DNA of 64,000 bases from Marivita geojedonensis (GCF_002115805.1 NZ_JFKC01000006.1:62001-126000); one strand, 5' to 3'; shown: positions 27,692 to 37,215, counted from the first letter of the stretch. Numbers and translations: made by a program. Notes: a model not told the origin generated them from the letters alone.

Positions 27692-27721
27692 AAAAAATGG
27701 GCATCCTGAGCGGAAGGTCGC

Positions 27722-27756
27722 CCGGATGCGGCGCAGGTGGTTGCAACCGCATCCGG
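27722..27756. promoter_or_regulatory. Inverted repeat in the DMT/small-peptide divergent region
   Basis: Perfect 10-bp arms CCGGATGCGG and CCGCATCCGG are separated by 15 nt, which themselves include most of a GGTTGCAACC palindrome overlapping the right arm. The element lies 31 nt from the DMT start and 82 nt before the small peptide start. It could be an operator for either gene or an RNA hairpin in the peptide leader. Confidence 0.4.
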
Positions 27757-27837
27757 TTCACGCTGCTCTGTAGACCGCTGCCCCGGGCGCGGCAACGCCC
27801 CTCGATACGCGATCGCCATTCTTTTCAGGAGGACCAC

Positions 27838-27921
27838 ATGGACGTGTTTTTCATTCTGCCGATCATCATCCTGCTCGTGTTGCTGGCATGGTGCCTTGTG
27901 CAATTGAAAGACGGCCTCTGA
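27838..27921 (+). CDS. Predicted 27-residue single-pass membrane peptide
   Basis: A tiny gene encoding MDVFFILPIIILLVLLAWCL followed by VQLKDGL: nearly all of it is one transmembrane helix with a short polar tail. Support comes from a consensus AGGAGG site 6 nt before the ATG, a clean stop, and no overlap with another gene. It recalls small subunits or modulators of membrane complexes such as CydX or KdpF by size, but I see no sequence match to them and no partner gene nearby. Copy B of the tandem-palindrome element begins 15 nt after its stop. Confidence 0.7.
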   Translation: MDVFFILPIIILLVLLAWCLVQLKDGL

Positions 27922-27936
27922 TCGGGATCTGCGCGC

Positions 27937-27977
27937 GCTTTCCGTCAACGGAAAGCCGCGATGCGTCGACGCATCGC
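27937..27977 (+). repeat. Tandem-palindrome element, copy B
   Basis: Palindrome 27937-27956 (arms GCTTTCCGT / ACGGAAAGC around CA) and perfect palindrome 27958-27977 (GCGATGCGTCGACGCATCGC), 1 nt apart. It follows the small membrane peptide gene by 15 nt and precedes the ilvC terminator on the other strand. Same architecture as copies A, C and D. Confidence 0.88.
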
Positions 27978-27993
27978 CCCCTGCCGCCCGTAC

Positions 27994-28019
27994 AAAAAAG
28001 GGCGGCCAACAGGCCGCCC
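27994..28019 (-). terminator. Intrinsic terminator of ilvC
   Basis: Read on the minus strand, an 8-bp stem GGGCGGCC / GGCCGCCC with a 4-nt loop is followed by six uridines. It starts 27 nt after the ilvC stop codon. Confidence 0.9.
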
Positions 28020-28045
28020 CCATCTGTGCTGTCTGATCGCGACGA

Positions 28046-29182
<1,137 letters not shown>

Positions 29183-29200
29183 ACATGATACGCAGAATTC

Positions 29201-29656
29201 ATGCTTGACGCGACCGATCACCGAATCCTGCGCCAGTTTCAGGCGGCCCCCGATCTGCCCATGGCCGATCTGGCCGACAGGGCAGGGGTTACCCCAACCA
29301 CGCTGGCCCGCCGCCTCGACAAGATGCGCGACGCAGGGGTGATCCGCGCCGTGCGTACCGTCATCAACTGGCCCGCGCTGGGCTACACGGTCGAGGTTTC
29401 GCTGCGCGTCACCCTCGACAAGACCCAGCCACGCGCCTTTGACGAATTTCTTTCTGAGGCGCGCAAAGTGCCTGAGGTGATTGAAGCGCAGACCTTTCTG
29501 GGGCAGGTGGATGCGCGCCTGTCGGTCATCGCCCGCGACATGCCGCATTACCAGCAGGTCTACCGCGACAAGCTCCTGACCCTGCCGCACATCGCGGATA
29601 TCGAAGCATTGATGCACGTCGCCCGCGTCAAATTCGACGAGACCCTGCCGCTGTGA
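29201..29656 (+). CDS. Lrp/AsnC-family regulator, first of a pair
   Basis: A 151-residue regulator with an N-terminal helix-turn-helix (LADRAGVTPTTLARRLDKMRDAG, about 26-48) and a C-terminal RAM-type ligand domain (AQTFLGQVDARLSVIARDM). Family members form octamers and sense amino acids. It lies opposite ilvC, so branched-chain amino acid control is a reasonable guess. The ribosome site before ATG 29201 is poor. The last bases, GTGA, provide both its stop and the start of the second Lrp gene, so the two proteins are probably made in fixed ratio and may form mixed oligomers. Confidence 0.9.
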   Translation: MLDATDHRILRQFQAAPDLPMADLADRAGVTPTTLARRLDKMRDAGVIRAVRTVINWPALGYTVEVSLRVTLDKTQPRAFDEFLSEARKVPEVIEAQTFLGQVDARLSVIARDMPHYQQVYRDKLLTLPHIADIEALMHVARVKFDETLPL

Positions 29657-30111
29657 TCGACCTCGACGACACCGACCGGGCCATGATCCGCGCCGTGGCT
29701 GCTGATGCCCTGATCAGTGCCGGGGCACTGGGGCGCCAGTTGGGCCTGAGCCAGCCAGCCGCGTGGCGTCGCCTGAAACGGCTGCGCGATGCGGGTGTGT
29801 TCCGTGGCCCGCGCCTTGATCTCGATGCACAGGCGCTTGGCTTCAGCGTGACGGTGTTTCTAGGCGTGAAACTGGCCACCAAGGGGCGTGTGAGCCTTGA
29901 GGACTTCGAACGCGCCGTGACGGCGATCCCTGAGGTGCAGACGGTGGAGCACGTGTTGGGCCTCTACGATTACCGCCTGCGCGTTGTCGCCCGCGACATT
30001 GCCGATTTCGAACGCGTGCTGCGCCGCCGGATCATGACCCTGCCGGGTGTGGGGAATATCGACGCCAATGTGCTTCTGTCCGAAGAACGTCTGCCCGGTC
30101 CCATCGGCTGA
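29653..30111 (+). CDS. Lrp/AsnC-family regulator, second of a pair
   Basis: A 152-residue paralogue of the preceding gene: helix-turn-helix LGRQLGLSQPAAWRRLKRLR at about 29-48, then a ligand domain with EHVLGLYDYRLRVVARDI. It starts at a GTG overlapping the previous stop (GTGA). The two proteins differ strongly in the recognition helix, so they probably see different DNA sites or one helix dominates in a hetero-oligomer. Copy C of the tandem-palindrome element starts directly after its stop. Confidence 0.9.
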   Translation: MIDLDDTDRAMIRAVAADALISAGALGRQLGLSQPAAWRRLKRLRDAGVFRGPRLDLDAQALGFSVTVFLGVKLATKGRVSLEDFERAVTAIPEVQTVEHVLGLYDYRLRVVARDIADFERVLRRRIMTLPGVGNIDANVLLSEERLPGPIG

Positions 30112-30153
30112 GGCGATGCGTCGACGCATCGCCGTTTCGCGTTGACGCGAAAT
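30112..30153 (-). repeat. Tandem-palindrome element, copy C (inverted)
   Basis: Perfect palindrome 30112-30133 (GGCGATGCGTCGACGCATCGCC) followed by 30135-30152 (arms TTTCGCGT / ACGCGAAA around TG). On the minus strand the order is the same as in copies A, B and D, with the TTT palindrome first. It therefore reads as lying 10 nt downstream of the minus-strand Hint gene rather than belonging to the Lrp gene. Confidence 0.85.
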
Positions 30154-30162
30154 CCTGCGCGC

Positions 30163-31260
30163 TCAGGCGGCTTCCGTCATGAGCGCCAGAGCCTCGTGTT
30201 TTTTCAGAGTGTACCGTGCCATCGGGCCGTCGATCGCAAGATCCGCCGTGTCCGGCAGCAGATCCAGAATTTCGTCCCGCGCGGCGTCTTCTAGGCTCTG
30301 ACGGGCCATGTTGCCTGGATAGAGCGTCTCTGACGCGCAGCCTTCGGCAAACACGACGTGATGTGCGTCGCACAGGAAATGCCAGTAGTCGATCATCGGG
30401 CGTGGCTCCAGCACGATTGTGCTACCATTGACCAGATGCTTGGCCGCCACCAGAACCTCGGGTTCACCGAACATGAGTTCGGCGGCGGATCCCCGCACGA
30501 GCATCCGGTGGTTCGGCGATACCCACAGATCGCGGATGTTGTCGAGCGCGCCGCGACGGATCCGGATGGGCGTGTTCACGCCGTCGCCGGGCACGCGGAC
30601 ATGTCCGATCCAGCGGATTTCCTGCGGCCCGGCATCGAGCGTTGTCACCAGGTCGCCCGATTTCAGTGTCTCGATGAAGCGTGGCCCGTCAGGAGTTTCA
30701 ATCAGTGTCCCCGAAGCAAAGCAGATGACAATCAGCCCGTCCGTGATGCTGGACGAGAATGCCCCGTCGCCGATTTCGTCGCCACTGATGATCCCGTCAC
30801 CATCAAGATCGATATCCTCGTTGGTTGGGATCTCCAGCGGCCCGTTCTGCGAGGCCAGCGTTTCAAGGATATTCACCCCGGCGATGGCGGCGACCGTGTT
30901 CAACGTCGGTGCGCCCGGGTCCGACGAGGTCAGTCCGCTTGCATCGATTTCAAGATACCGGTCGCCCATCGTCCGGCGCCCGACATCCACATCGGCACTG
31001 CCGGTATAGGTATATTTGGCAACGTCATTGTAGTAATCCGAGGCGTTGTCATACACGATGATCGACGTGATCACCGTGTCATCGGTCAGAACGCCATCCA
31101 CTGTGACGTTCTCGGCCACGAAGACAACAATGTCGTTGTCCTCAAACAGCGCCGTCGCGCTGTGCAGCATGTACTCGCCGCCATTCGAGGCGTTCGAGTT
31201 CGTGGTTTGCGGATCACCGACTACACTGAAACCGTTTAACAACAACGTTGTTGTTGCCAT
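30163..31260 (-). CDS. Hint (hedgehog/intein) domain protein, probably secreted
   Basis: A 365-residue acidic protein without a Sec signal. Residues 1-170 are rich in Asp, Thr, Ser and Gly and include a calcium-loop-like DLDGDGIISGDEIGDG. A Hint domain starts near residue 180: VICFASGTLIETPDGPRFIE with the presumed nucleophilic cysteine, LKSGDLVTTLDAGPQEIRWI, and SPNHRMLVRG. Hint proteins of this type in Rhodobacteraceae often accompany RTX proteins and type I secretion, but no secretion genes are in the window. ATG 31260 has GAGAGGC upstream. Autoprocessing at the cysteine is possible but not shown. Confidence 0.82.
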   Translation of the reverse strand: MATTTLLLNGFSVVGDPQTTNSNASNGGEYMLHSATALFEDNDIVVFVAENVTVDGVLTDDTVITSIIVYDNASDYYNDVAKYTYTGSADVDVGRRTMGDRYLEIDASGLTSSDPGAPTLNTVAAIAGVNILETLASQNGPLEIPTNEDIDLDGDGIISGDEIGDGAFSSSITDGLIVICFASGTLIETPDGPRFIETLKSGDLVTTLDAGPQEIRWIGHVRVPGDGVNTPIRIRRGALDNIRDLWVSPNHRMLVRGSAAELMFGEPEVLVAAKHLVNGSTIVLEPRPMIDYWHFLCDAHHVVFAEGCASETLYPGNMARQSLEDAARDEILDLLPDTADLAIDGPMARYTLKKHEALALMTEAA

Positions 31261-31505
31261 GTCTGCTCTGCCTCTCGGGGTCTGTCGCCCCTGTTTCAAG
31301 GTTAATGCAACCCTAACGTGCTCGCGGACTCCCGGTCAAATGTTCATGTTCGGGAAACAATATGAAGGCTCCCCTGTGACCCAACGGCATCGCGCGCGTC
31401 TCCGGCCCGGGGCGGGGACAATCCGCCGCGACCGGTCAGGTCCAAACAGGCTTTGCCAAACGCGCGCGGTCGCGATACCCAAGTCGCAACTCAGGGAGGT
31501 TTGCC

Positions 31506-32630
31506 ATGGCGCTGCTCGACACAGTCGATCCCACCGGGCTCGAAGAATTCTCGGTCGTGTTTACTGACCGTTCGCTCAACCACATGTCCAAGGCGTTCCA
31601 GACGGTGATGACCGACATCTCGTCGATGCTGAAAGAGGTCTACAACGCCGATGCCGTGGCCCTTGTGCCCGGTGGTGGCAGCTACGGGATGGAAGCGGTC
31701 GCGCGCCAGTTCGGGCAGGGGGCCAGGACGCTCATCGTCCGAAACGGCTGGTTCTCTTACCGCTGGACGCAGATCTTCGACGCAGGCCAGTTCGGCGGCG
31801 AAACAATTGTGATGAAGGCCCGTCAGACCGGCAACGAGCCCACCGCGCCCTTCGCGCCTGCGCCAATCGAAGACGTGACCGCCCGCATCCGCGAAGAGAA
31901 GCCGGATATCGTGTTCGCACCGCATGTGGAAACCAGCGCGGGCATCATCCTGCCGGATGACTACGTGACTGCTTTGGCAACAGCTGCTCATGAGGTCGGC
32001 GCGCTTATGGTGCTCGATTGCATCGCTTCGGGCTGTGCCTGGGTCGACATGAAGGCCACTGGCGTCGACGTGCTGATCTCGGCCCCGCAAAAGGGCTGGT
32101 CCGCCACCCCGTGTGCCGGGCTCGTCATGATGTCCGACCGCGCCGTGGCCCGCATGCAGGACACCACATCGAACAGCTTTGCCGCCGATCTCAAGAAATG
32201 GCACCAGATCATGCAGGCCTATGAAAACGGCGGCCACGCCTATCACGCCACCATGCCGACAGATGGGCTCAAGGCGTTCCGCGATACGATGCTGGAAACC
32301 CGCGCGTACGGCTTTGAAAAGCTCAAAGAGGCTCAATGGGCGCTGGGCAATGCCGTGCGTGCGCATCTCACGGTCAAGGGTATCCGCTCTGTGGCCGCCG
32401 AGGGCTATGGCGCGCCAGGAGTTGTGGTCAGCTATACCGCCGACCCGGAAATCCAGTCCGGGCGCGCTTTTGCCGCCAAAGGTATGCAGATCGCAGCCGG
32501 CGTCCCGCTGCAATGCGATGAACCGCCAGAGTTCTCGACCTTCCGCCTCGGTCTTTTCGGCCTCGACAAGCTTTACGATGTCGAGGGCACCCTGGCCCGT
32601 TTGAAAAAGGTTCTGGACGAGGTCCTCTAA
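31506..32630 (+). CDS. Class V aminotransferase (alanine/serine-glyoxylate type)
   Basis: A 374-residue PLP enzyme of the AGXT/SerA-glyoxylate aminotransferase group. ALVPGGGSYGMEAVARQF is the phosphate-binding region, VLDCIASGCAWVDM carries the PLP-pyridine aspartate, and SAPQKGWSATP has the Schiff-base lysine (Lys196). Likely substrates are small amino acids with glyoxylate or pyruvate; the exact pair cannot be told. ATG 31506 follows a strong AGGGAGGTTT site. It has its own promoter region (245 nt from the divergent Hint gene) and ends at a very long hairpin terminator. Confidence 0.88.
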   Translation: MALLDTVDPTGLEEFSVVFTDRSLNHMSKAFQTVMTDISSMLKEVYNADAVALVPGGGSYGMEAVARQFGQGARTLIVRNGWFSYRWTQIFDAGQFGGETIVMKARQTGNEPTAPFAPAPIEDVTARIREEKPDIVFAPHVETSAGIILPDDYVTALATAAHEVGALMVLDCIASGCAWVDMKATGVDVLISAPQKGWSATPCAGLVMMSDRAVARMQDTTSNSFAADLKKWHQIMQAYENGGHAYHATMPTDGLKAFRDTMLETRAYGFEKLKEAQWALGNAVRAHLTVKGIRSVAAEGYGAPGVVVSYTADPEIQSGRAFAAKGMQIAAGVPLQCDEPPEFSTFRLGLFGLDKLYDVEGTLARLKKVLDEVL

Positions 32631-32646
32631 CCTGTCGGGACCGGAT

Positions 32647-32712
32647 GCATATTTGGAAAAGAAGAAGCAGGGGACGCGCGCTGTCTCCTGCTTCTTCTTT
32701 TTTCAAATATGC
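32647..32712. terminator. Long imperfect palindrome acting as bidirectional terminator
   Basis: Arms of about 29 nt run from 32647 to 32675 and from 32683 to 32712 with a 7-nt loop, and include GAAGAAGCAGG pairing with CCTGCTTCTTC. A TTTTTT run follows the core stem on the plus strand and TTTTCC on the minus strand. It ends the aminotransferase gene and can stop minus-strand transcripts too. Confidence 0.85.
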
Positions 32713-32743
32713 TCCTGCGTCATACGGCATCAGACCGCCCATG

Positions 32744-32767
32744 AAAAAGGCCGCCCGTCTGGCGGCC
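32744..32767 (-). terminator. Intrinsic terminator of the J-domain gene
   Basis: On the minus strand GGCCGCC pairs with GGCGGCC around a 5-nt loop and is followed by five uridines, 25 nt after the J-domain gene stop. Confidence 0.88.
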
Positions 32768-32792
32768 TCTGTCGACACAAGTTGTGCAAAGC

Positions 32793-33425
32793 TCACTTGA
32801 AGTTGCGGCTGTCCTTGATCTGATCCCAGGCCCAGACCACCTCCTGCAACTGCTCTTCCTGCGAGCGGTCACCGCCGTTCATGTCCGGGTGCAGCACCTT
32901 GATCAGCGCCTTGTAGGCCTTGCGCACCTCCGCCTTGGACCATGTGTCCTTGGCTTCGAGGATTTCGATGGCCCGCCGTTCGGTCGGCGGCAGGCGCTTG
33001 GTGTGGCCCGCCGAGGACGCGTTGCGCCCGGGGTTGCGCGTGGCATTATCGCCGAGCACCTGGTGTGGGTCTTCGATGCCCAACCGTGCCCAGGCCTTGG
33101 CCTCCGGGTCGCGCCAATCCTTCGTCTGGCGCTCCCACACCTTGTCCGACGTCGCCTGCGCGTTCATTTCGGCCTCGGTCTTGCCGTCGAAGAAGTTCCA
33201 CTTGGTGTTGTATTCGCGCACGTGTTCCTGGCAGAACCAGTAGAAGTCATCCAGAACATCCGGTGCCTTCGGGGCACGGAATTTGCCGGCCTCTTCGCAT
33301 CCGTCGTGATCGCACACCCGTGTCGAGGTCTCGGACGCGCCCGACATGCCCCGCCGCCCGCGAGGGTTTTTCTTCTTCGCCGACTTGATCGACATATCGA
33401 AACCGAATGGATCTGATTTGCTCAT
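32793..33425 (-). CDS. J-domain protein with N-terminal Cys-rich region
   Basis: A 210-residue cytoplasmic protein. The C-terminal 60 residues are a J domain with the HPD motif (KVLHPDMNGGD) that stimulates DnaK. The N-terminal half has CDHDGCEEAG and FCQEHV, a Cys2-Cys/His arrangement that may bind zinc, joined by a basic start (KSAKKKNPRGRRG). There is no Gly/Phe region as in DnaJ, so it is a specialised co-chaperone. ATG 33425 is chosen as the first with a plausible site. It is divergent from bolA with 74 nt between starts. Confidence 0.85.
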   Translation of the reverse strand: MSKSDPFGFDMSIKSAKKKNPRGRRGMSGASETSTRVCDHDGCEEAGKFRAPKAPDVLDDFYWFCQEHVREYNTKWNFFDGKTEAEMNAQATSDKVWERQTKDWRDPEAKAWARLGIEDPHQVLGDNATRNPGRNASSAGHTKRLPPTERRAIEILEAKDTWSKAEVRKAYKALIKVLHPDMNGGDRSQEEQLQEVVWAWDQIKDSRNFK

Positions 33426-33499
33426 AACCTGCCCTTTTCGACTCGGAGGCGTGAGTGTAGACCAATCGCGCGCAGAGGTAAGCCCTTGGAGGCGAAAAA

Positions 33500-33757
33500 A
33501 TGACCCGAACGGAACAGATTGAAACACGACTGCGCGAGGCGCTGGACCCCCGCGAACTCACCGTGCGCGATGACAGCGAACGCCATCGCGGTCATTCGGG
33601 TTATCAGGAAGGCGGCGAGAGCCATTTTCACGTGATCATCCGGTCGGCTGCGTTTGAAGGTCAGTCCCGCATCGCCCGCCACCGCATGGTGCACAGCGCG
33701 CTTGGCCCGGAACTGGTAAAGGCGATTCACGCCCTGTCGATGGATCTCGACACGTAA
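33500..33757 (+). CDS. bolA: BolA-family protein
   Basis: An 85-residue protein with the BolA fold pattern: ELTVRDDSERHRGH, GESHFHVIIRSAAFEG with conserved histidines, and RHRMVHSALGPEL. BolA proteins bind iron-sulfur clusters together with monothiol glutaredoxins and influence morphology and stress response. GGAGG lies upstream of ATG 33500. It converges with the DUF4177 gene after only 14 nt. Confidence 0.93.
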   Translation: MTRTEQIETRLREALDPRELTVRDDSERHRGHSGYQEGGESHFHVIIRSAAFEGQSRIARHRMVHSALGPELVKAIHALSMDLDT

Positions 33758-33771
33758 GGAACAGGAGCGCC

Positions 33772-34173
33772 TTAAGCGGGGCGCGTCTCTTCGTTGCCTT
33801 CCTCGAAATCCGGCTCTGCTTCGGTCGTGATCTCAGGTTCGGACTCTGCCACCCCATCGCCCTCTGGCACAGCGGACGTAACCGCAGGGGTGGCCGTCAG
33901 AACCGGCTCGACCCGTGCGGGTCCCGTCTCGGGCGCGGCCTCGACCGCAACAGCCCGGCGAAACACCAGCAATGTGCGCCAGTTGGTCTCCGACCCGGTC
34001 AGCCCCACCCGCTCGGTCGAGGGCAGCACGTCCGAGCGCTGATACTCCCAGCCCTCTGCCGCCAGCTCGTTGATCGCCTGCTCGACCCCCAGCGCAAACC
34101 GCGCCTCGGGCGTCTTGACCCCCTTGGCCTTGATCCCCTTCACCGGGGCCGGAACCACCTTGTATTCGAACAT
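33772..34173 (-). CDS. DUF4177-domain protein with acidic tail
   Basis: A 133-residue protein. The first 75 residues (FEYKVVPAPVKGIKAKGVKT, ELAAEGWEYQRSDVLPS, RTLLVFRR) fit the small DUF4177 fold; the rest is a low-complexity tail rich in Glu, Ala, Pro and Thr. Function is unknown. ATG 34173 has AAGGCGG upstream. It lies 59 nt after gatB on the same strand, so the two may be cotranscribed. Confidence 0.8.
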   Translation of the reverse strand: MFEYKVVPAPVKGIKAKGVKTPEARFALGVEQAINELAAEGWEYQRSDVLPSTERVGLTGSETNWRTLLVFRRAVAVEAAPETGPARVEPVLTATPAVTSAVPEGDGVAESEPEITTEAEPDFEEGNEETRPA

Positions 34174-34232
34174 GCGCACCGCCTTACCTGTTGGGACCAA
34201 ATCTGTACCGGGCCTTCACCCGGAACTGCGTA

Positions 34233-35747
34233 CTACAGCCCCAGCTTCGCCGTCACAATCTGGTTGACCGCCGCCGGGTTTGCCTTGCCGCCCGTGGCTT
34301 TCATCACCTGACCCACAAACCAGCCTGCAAGCTTCGGGTTCTGCTGGGCTTTTTCCACCTGCGCCGGGTTCGCTGCAATGATCTCGTCCACGGCTTTCTC
34401 GATTGCGCCGGTATCCGTGACCTGCTTCATGCCGCGCGCGTCAACGATCTCCGCCGGGTCGCCCCCTTCGGTGTAGACGATCTCAAAGAGGTCCTTTGCG
34501 ATCTTGCCCGAGATGTCGCCTTTCTTGATCAGTGCGATGATCCCTGCCAGTTGCGCCGGAGAGACCGGGCTCTCGGTGATGTCGTGGTCTTCTTTCTTCA
34601 GCCGCCCGAAGAGTTCGTTGATCACCCAGTTCGCCGCCAGCTTGCCGTCATCGCAGCCTGCGACCACCTCTTCGAAGTACCCGGCATTCGCCGTATCCGC
34701 CGTCAGCACGCCCGCGTCGTATTCGGACAGGCCGAAATCGTTGACAAACCGTGCTTTCTTCTCATCCGGGAGTTCCGGCAGGTTGGCCGCGATGTCGTCC
34801 ACCCACGCCTGTTCGATCTCCAGCGGAAGCAGGTCGGGGCAGGGGAAGTAGCGGTAATCATGCGCCTCTTCCTTGGACCGCATCGAGCGGGTCTCGTTCT
34901 TGTCCGGATCGTAGAGCCGGGTTTCCTGATCGATCTTGCCACCGGCTTCGAGGATGCCGATCTGGCGGCGCGCCTCATAATCAATCGCCATCTGGATGAA
35001 CCGTATGGAGTTCATGTTCTTGATCTCGCAGCGCGTGCCGAGATGCGAGAAATCCTGCGTTTCCTGATACTTCTCGTACTGGCCGGGGCGGCAGACCGAC
35101 ACGTTTACGTCGGCGCGCAGGTTGCCGTTCTGCATGTTGCCGTCGCAGGTGCCCAGATAGCGCAGGATCTGGCGCAGCTTGGCGACATAGGCCGCTGCTT
35201 CCTCGGGGCCGCGAATGTCGGGACGGCTGACAATCTCCATCAGCGCCACACCGGTGCGGTTCAAGTCAACAAAGCTCATTGCCGGATCCATGTCGTGGAT
35301 CGACTTGCCCGCGTCCTGTTCGATGTGGATGCGCTCGATCCGCACCCGGCGGGCGATGCCCGGCTCCATATCGACGATCACTTCGCCTTCGCCCACGATC
35401 GGGTGATAGAGCTGGCTGATCTGGTAGCCCTGCGGCAGGTCCGGATAGAAATAGTTCTTGCGGTCAAACGCGCTGACGAGATTGATCTCGGCTTTCAGGC
35501 CCAGACCGGTGCGCACCGCCTGTTCGACGCAGAATTCGTTGATGACCGGCAGCATGCCCGGCATGGCCGCGTCCACGAAGGCCACGTTCGAGTTCGGCTC
35601 GGCCCCGAATTGGGTCGATGCTCCCGAGAACAGTTTGGCCTTGGAGGCGATCTGTGCGTGCACCTCCATCCCGATGACCAGTTCCCAGTCATGCTTGGCC
35701 CCGGCAATTACCTTGGGTTTCGGGGCTTCGAAGGTCAGGTCCAGCAT
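34233..35747 (-). CDS. gatB: Aspartyl/glutamyl-tRNA amidotransferase subunit B
   Basis: The kinase/transamidation subunit of GatCAB, which converts Glu-tRNA(Gln) and Asp-tRNA(Asn) to the amide forms. A 504-residue protein of normal length: [48 protein letters not shown] and a C-terminal YqeY-like helical domain ending [18 protein letters not shown] 35747 follows AGAGGAATTGCC. gatA and gatC are not in the window. Confidence 0.97.
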   Translation of the reverse strand: MLDLTFEAPKPKVIAGAKHDWELVIGMEVHAQIASKAKLFSGASTQFGAEPNSNVAFVDAAMPGMLPVINEFCVEQAVRTGLGLKAEINLVSAFDRKNYFYPDLPQGYQISQLYHPIVGEGEVIVDMEPGIARRVRIERIHIEQDAGKSIHDMDPAMSFVDLNRTGVALMEIVSRPDIRGPEEAAAYVAKLRQILRYLGTCDGNMQNGNLRADVNVSVCRPGQYEKYQETQDFSHLGTRCEIKNMNSIRFIQMAIDYEARRQIGILEAGGKIDQETRLYDPDKNETRSMRSKEEAHDYRYFPCPDLLPLEIEQAWVDDIAANLPELPDEKKARFVNDFGLSEYDAGVLTADTANAGYFEEVVAGCDDGKLAANWVINELFGRLKKEDHDITESPVSPAQLAGIIALIKKGDISGKIAKDLFEIVYTEGGDPAEIVDARGMKQVTDTGAIEKAVDEIIAANPAQVEKAQQNPKLAGWFVGQVMKATGGKANPAAVNQIVTAKLGL

Positions 35748-35821
35748 GGCAATTCCTCTTGGCGTGAACGCCCGGTGGAATACGCCAGAGGGGGGCAGGG
35801 GGCAAGGGGTTGGAGGCCGGT

Positions 35822-37033
35822 TTAGCTGCCGGACGTGTCCCGCGCAGCTGGGGCGGTGACCGGGGGCAGCCCGCGTGCATGTCGGTCCAGCGCCGTTGAC
35901 GCCCGCTGGCGACCCTTGGTCAGGCGATCCTGATCGTCAAGCCGGGTCGCCCAGACCCCCTTGGCGGCATACCAGACGCGCGGATGCACTTCGCGCAGAT
36001 GATCGGTCACGATCCAGTCGAAACAATCGGCAATCCGCGCCCGTGCTTCGACATTCACCCCCTCGGGTTCCAGAGCGGTGCCTGTATAGGCCGCCAAGAC
36101 ATTTGCCGTGTGCTGATCGGTCTGACGGCTCAGAATATCGCGCAGTCCGGCGCAGAACAGATCCGCGTCGAGCAGTGCAAACGCTTCGTCATCCACAAGC
36201 AGCGCATCGAGATAGGTCCAGGAATATCCACCGCGACCCCAGACATCGGCCGTCCGCTCCATCGTCCGGCGCGCTTCGTGATCAAGCCGCTCATAGCTTC
36301 CGAACCACCGCGGCAGCATGTGATTTCCCAGAGCGCGCATGTATTTGGCCATGCAGGGAGCAAGATCGATGAGGTCTTCGTAATCGTCGCTGGCCCGGGT
36401 GCGGGGGCGGGTCTCGGCGGCCAGCAGCGCACAGCGGGCAGCGGCCAGCATGGGGGAATCCAGTTCAAACGCATCGAACCGGTCAATCAGGTCGCTGGCG
36501 CTCTTGAAGTGACGGAAGAAGGCCGCGCGGTGGGCGGCGGGAATGTCCTGGCGCCAGCCTTCGCCGCGCCACGCCCAGCCAATATCGATATGCGCCATCG
36601 CCACTACATAGGCCACGCCATGATCGCCGGGGGTTTCATCCAGCACCAGATGCATGTCGTTCATGATCGACACCGCGCCCAGTTCATCGCCGGCGTTGAC
36701 AGCGCGTGTGGCCGCCGTGATCGCATCGGCGCGCGCCCCCTCGGCAAGGATTTCCGCCTCGGGAACGCCGCCAGGTGTCATCGCGCGGGCCGCGTCGGCT
36801 GCCCGGATCCGTTCGCCCAGGGTTGCCCAGGCATCCTGACGGGCAAGGTAGAGCCCGGATTCGAACAGGGCGTGATGCAGGTCTTCCTCCTCGCTTGACG
36901 GTTTGACAGGCAAGGTCAGTTTCGGTGTCGCCTTCAGGGCCTCGATGTTGAGAACCGGGCCATTCGGATGCGGCGCATCGTGAAGCGCGCGGGCCTTTCT
37001 GATCAGGGTTGTCAGGTTGTCCAGAACGGGCAT
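35822..37033 (-). CDS. Conserved-looking protein of unknown function
   Basis: A 403-residue, mostly helical, acidic protein without signal peptide or transmembrane helix. ATG 37033 is chosen (GAAGG 8 nt upstream) over the GTG at 37066, which lacks a site. Visible features are an N-terminal [20 protein letters not shown], a histidine-containing [19 protein letters not shown] and a [20 protein letters not shown] segment. I recognise no domain. The repeated short Ala-rich helices recall TPR-like folds. It is 74 nt upstream of gatB on the same strand and divergent from the transglycosylase gene. Confidence 0.75.
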   Translation of the reverse strand: MPVLDNLTTLIRKARALHDAPHPNGPVLNIEALKATPKLTLPVKPSSEEEDLHHALFESGLYLARQDAWATLGERIRAADAARAMTPGGVPEAEILAEGARADAITAATRAVNAGDELGAVSIMNDMHLVLDETPGDHGVAYVVAMAHIDIGWAWRGEGWRQDIPAAHRAAFFRHFKSASDLIDRFDAFELDSPMLAAARCALLAAETRPRTRASDDYEDLIDLAPCMAKYMRALGNHMLPRWFGSYERLDHEARRTMERTADVWGRGGYSWTYLDALLVDDEAFALLDADLFCAGLRDILSRQTDQHTANVLAAYTGTALEPEGVNVEARARIADCFDWIVTDHLREVHPRVWYAAKGVWATRLDDQDRLTKGRQRASTALDRHARGLPPVTAPAARDTSGS

Positions 37034-37215
37034 CGGAAAAGCCTTCAGTTGAATCGGTGCGGTCACCGGTCGTCGCGAATGTGATGCTTTGGGTATCGTG
37101 GAAAAACGTGTCGCAATTCGGGCGTCAAAACGATTTCAGAGGGGTAATCTGTGGGCGTTGGCAATGCGCCGCCGGGCAATCTGGGCAATAGGCGGATTCG
37201 CGCGACTCTCCGCCG

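Noticed and set aside
29201-30111. Siroheme decarboxylase pair (NirDL/AhbAB-like) in place of Lrp regulators
   Set aside because: Overlapping Lrp-like genes recall nirDL, but the conserved heme-pocket histidine/arginine motifs of that family are absent and no heme d1 genes are nearby.
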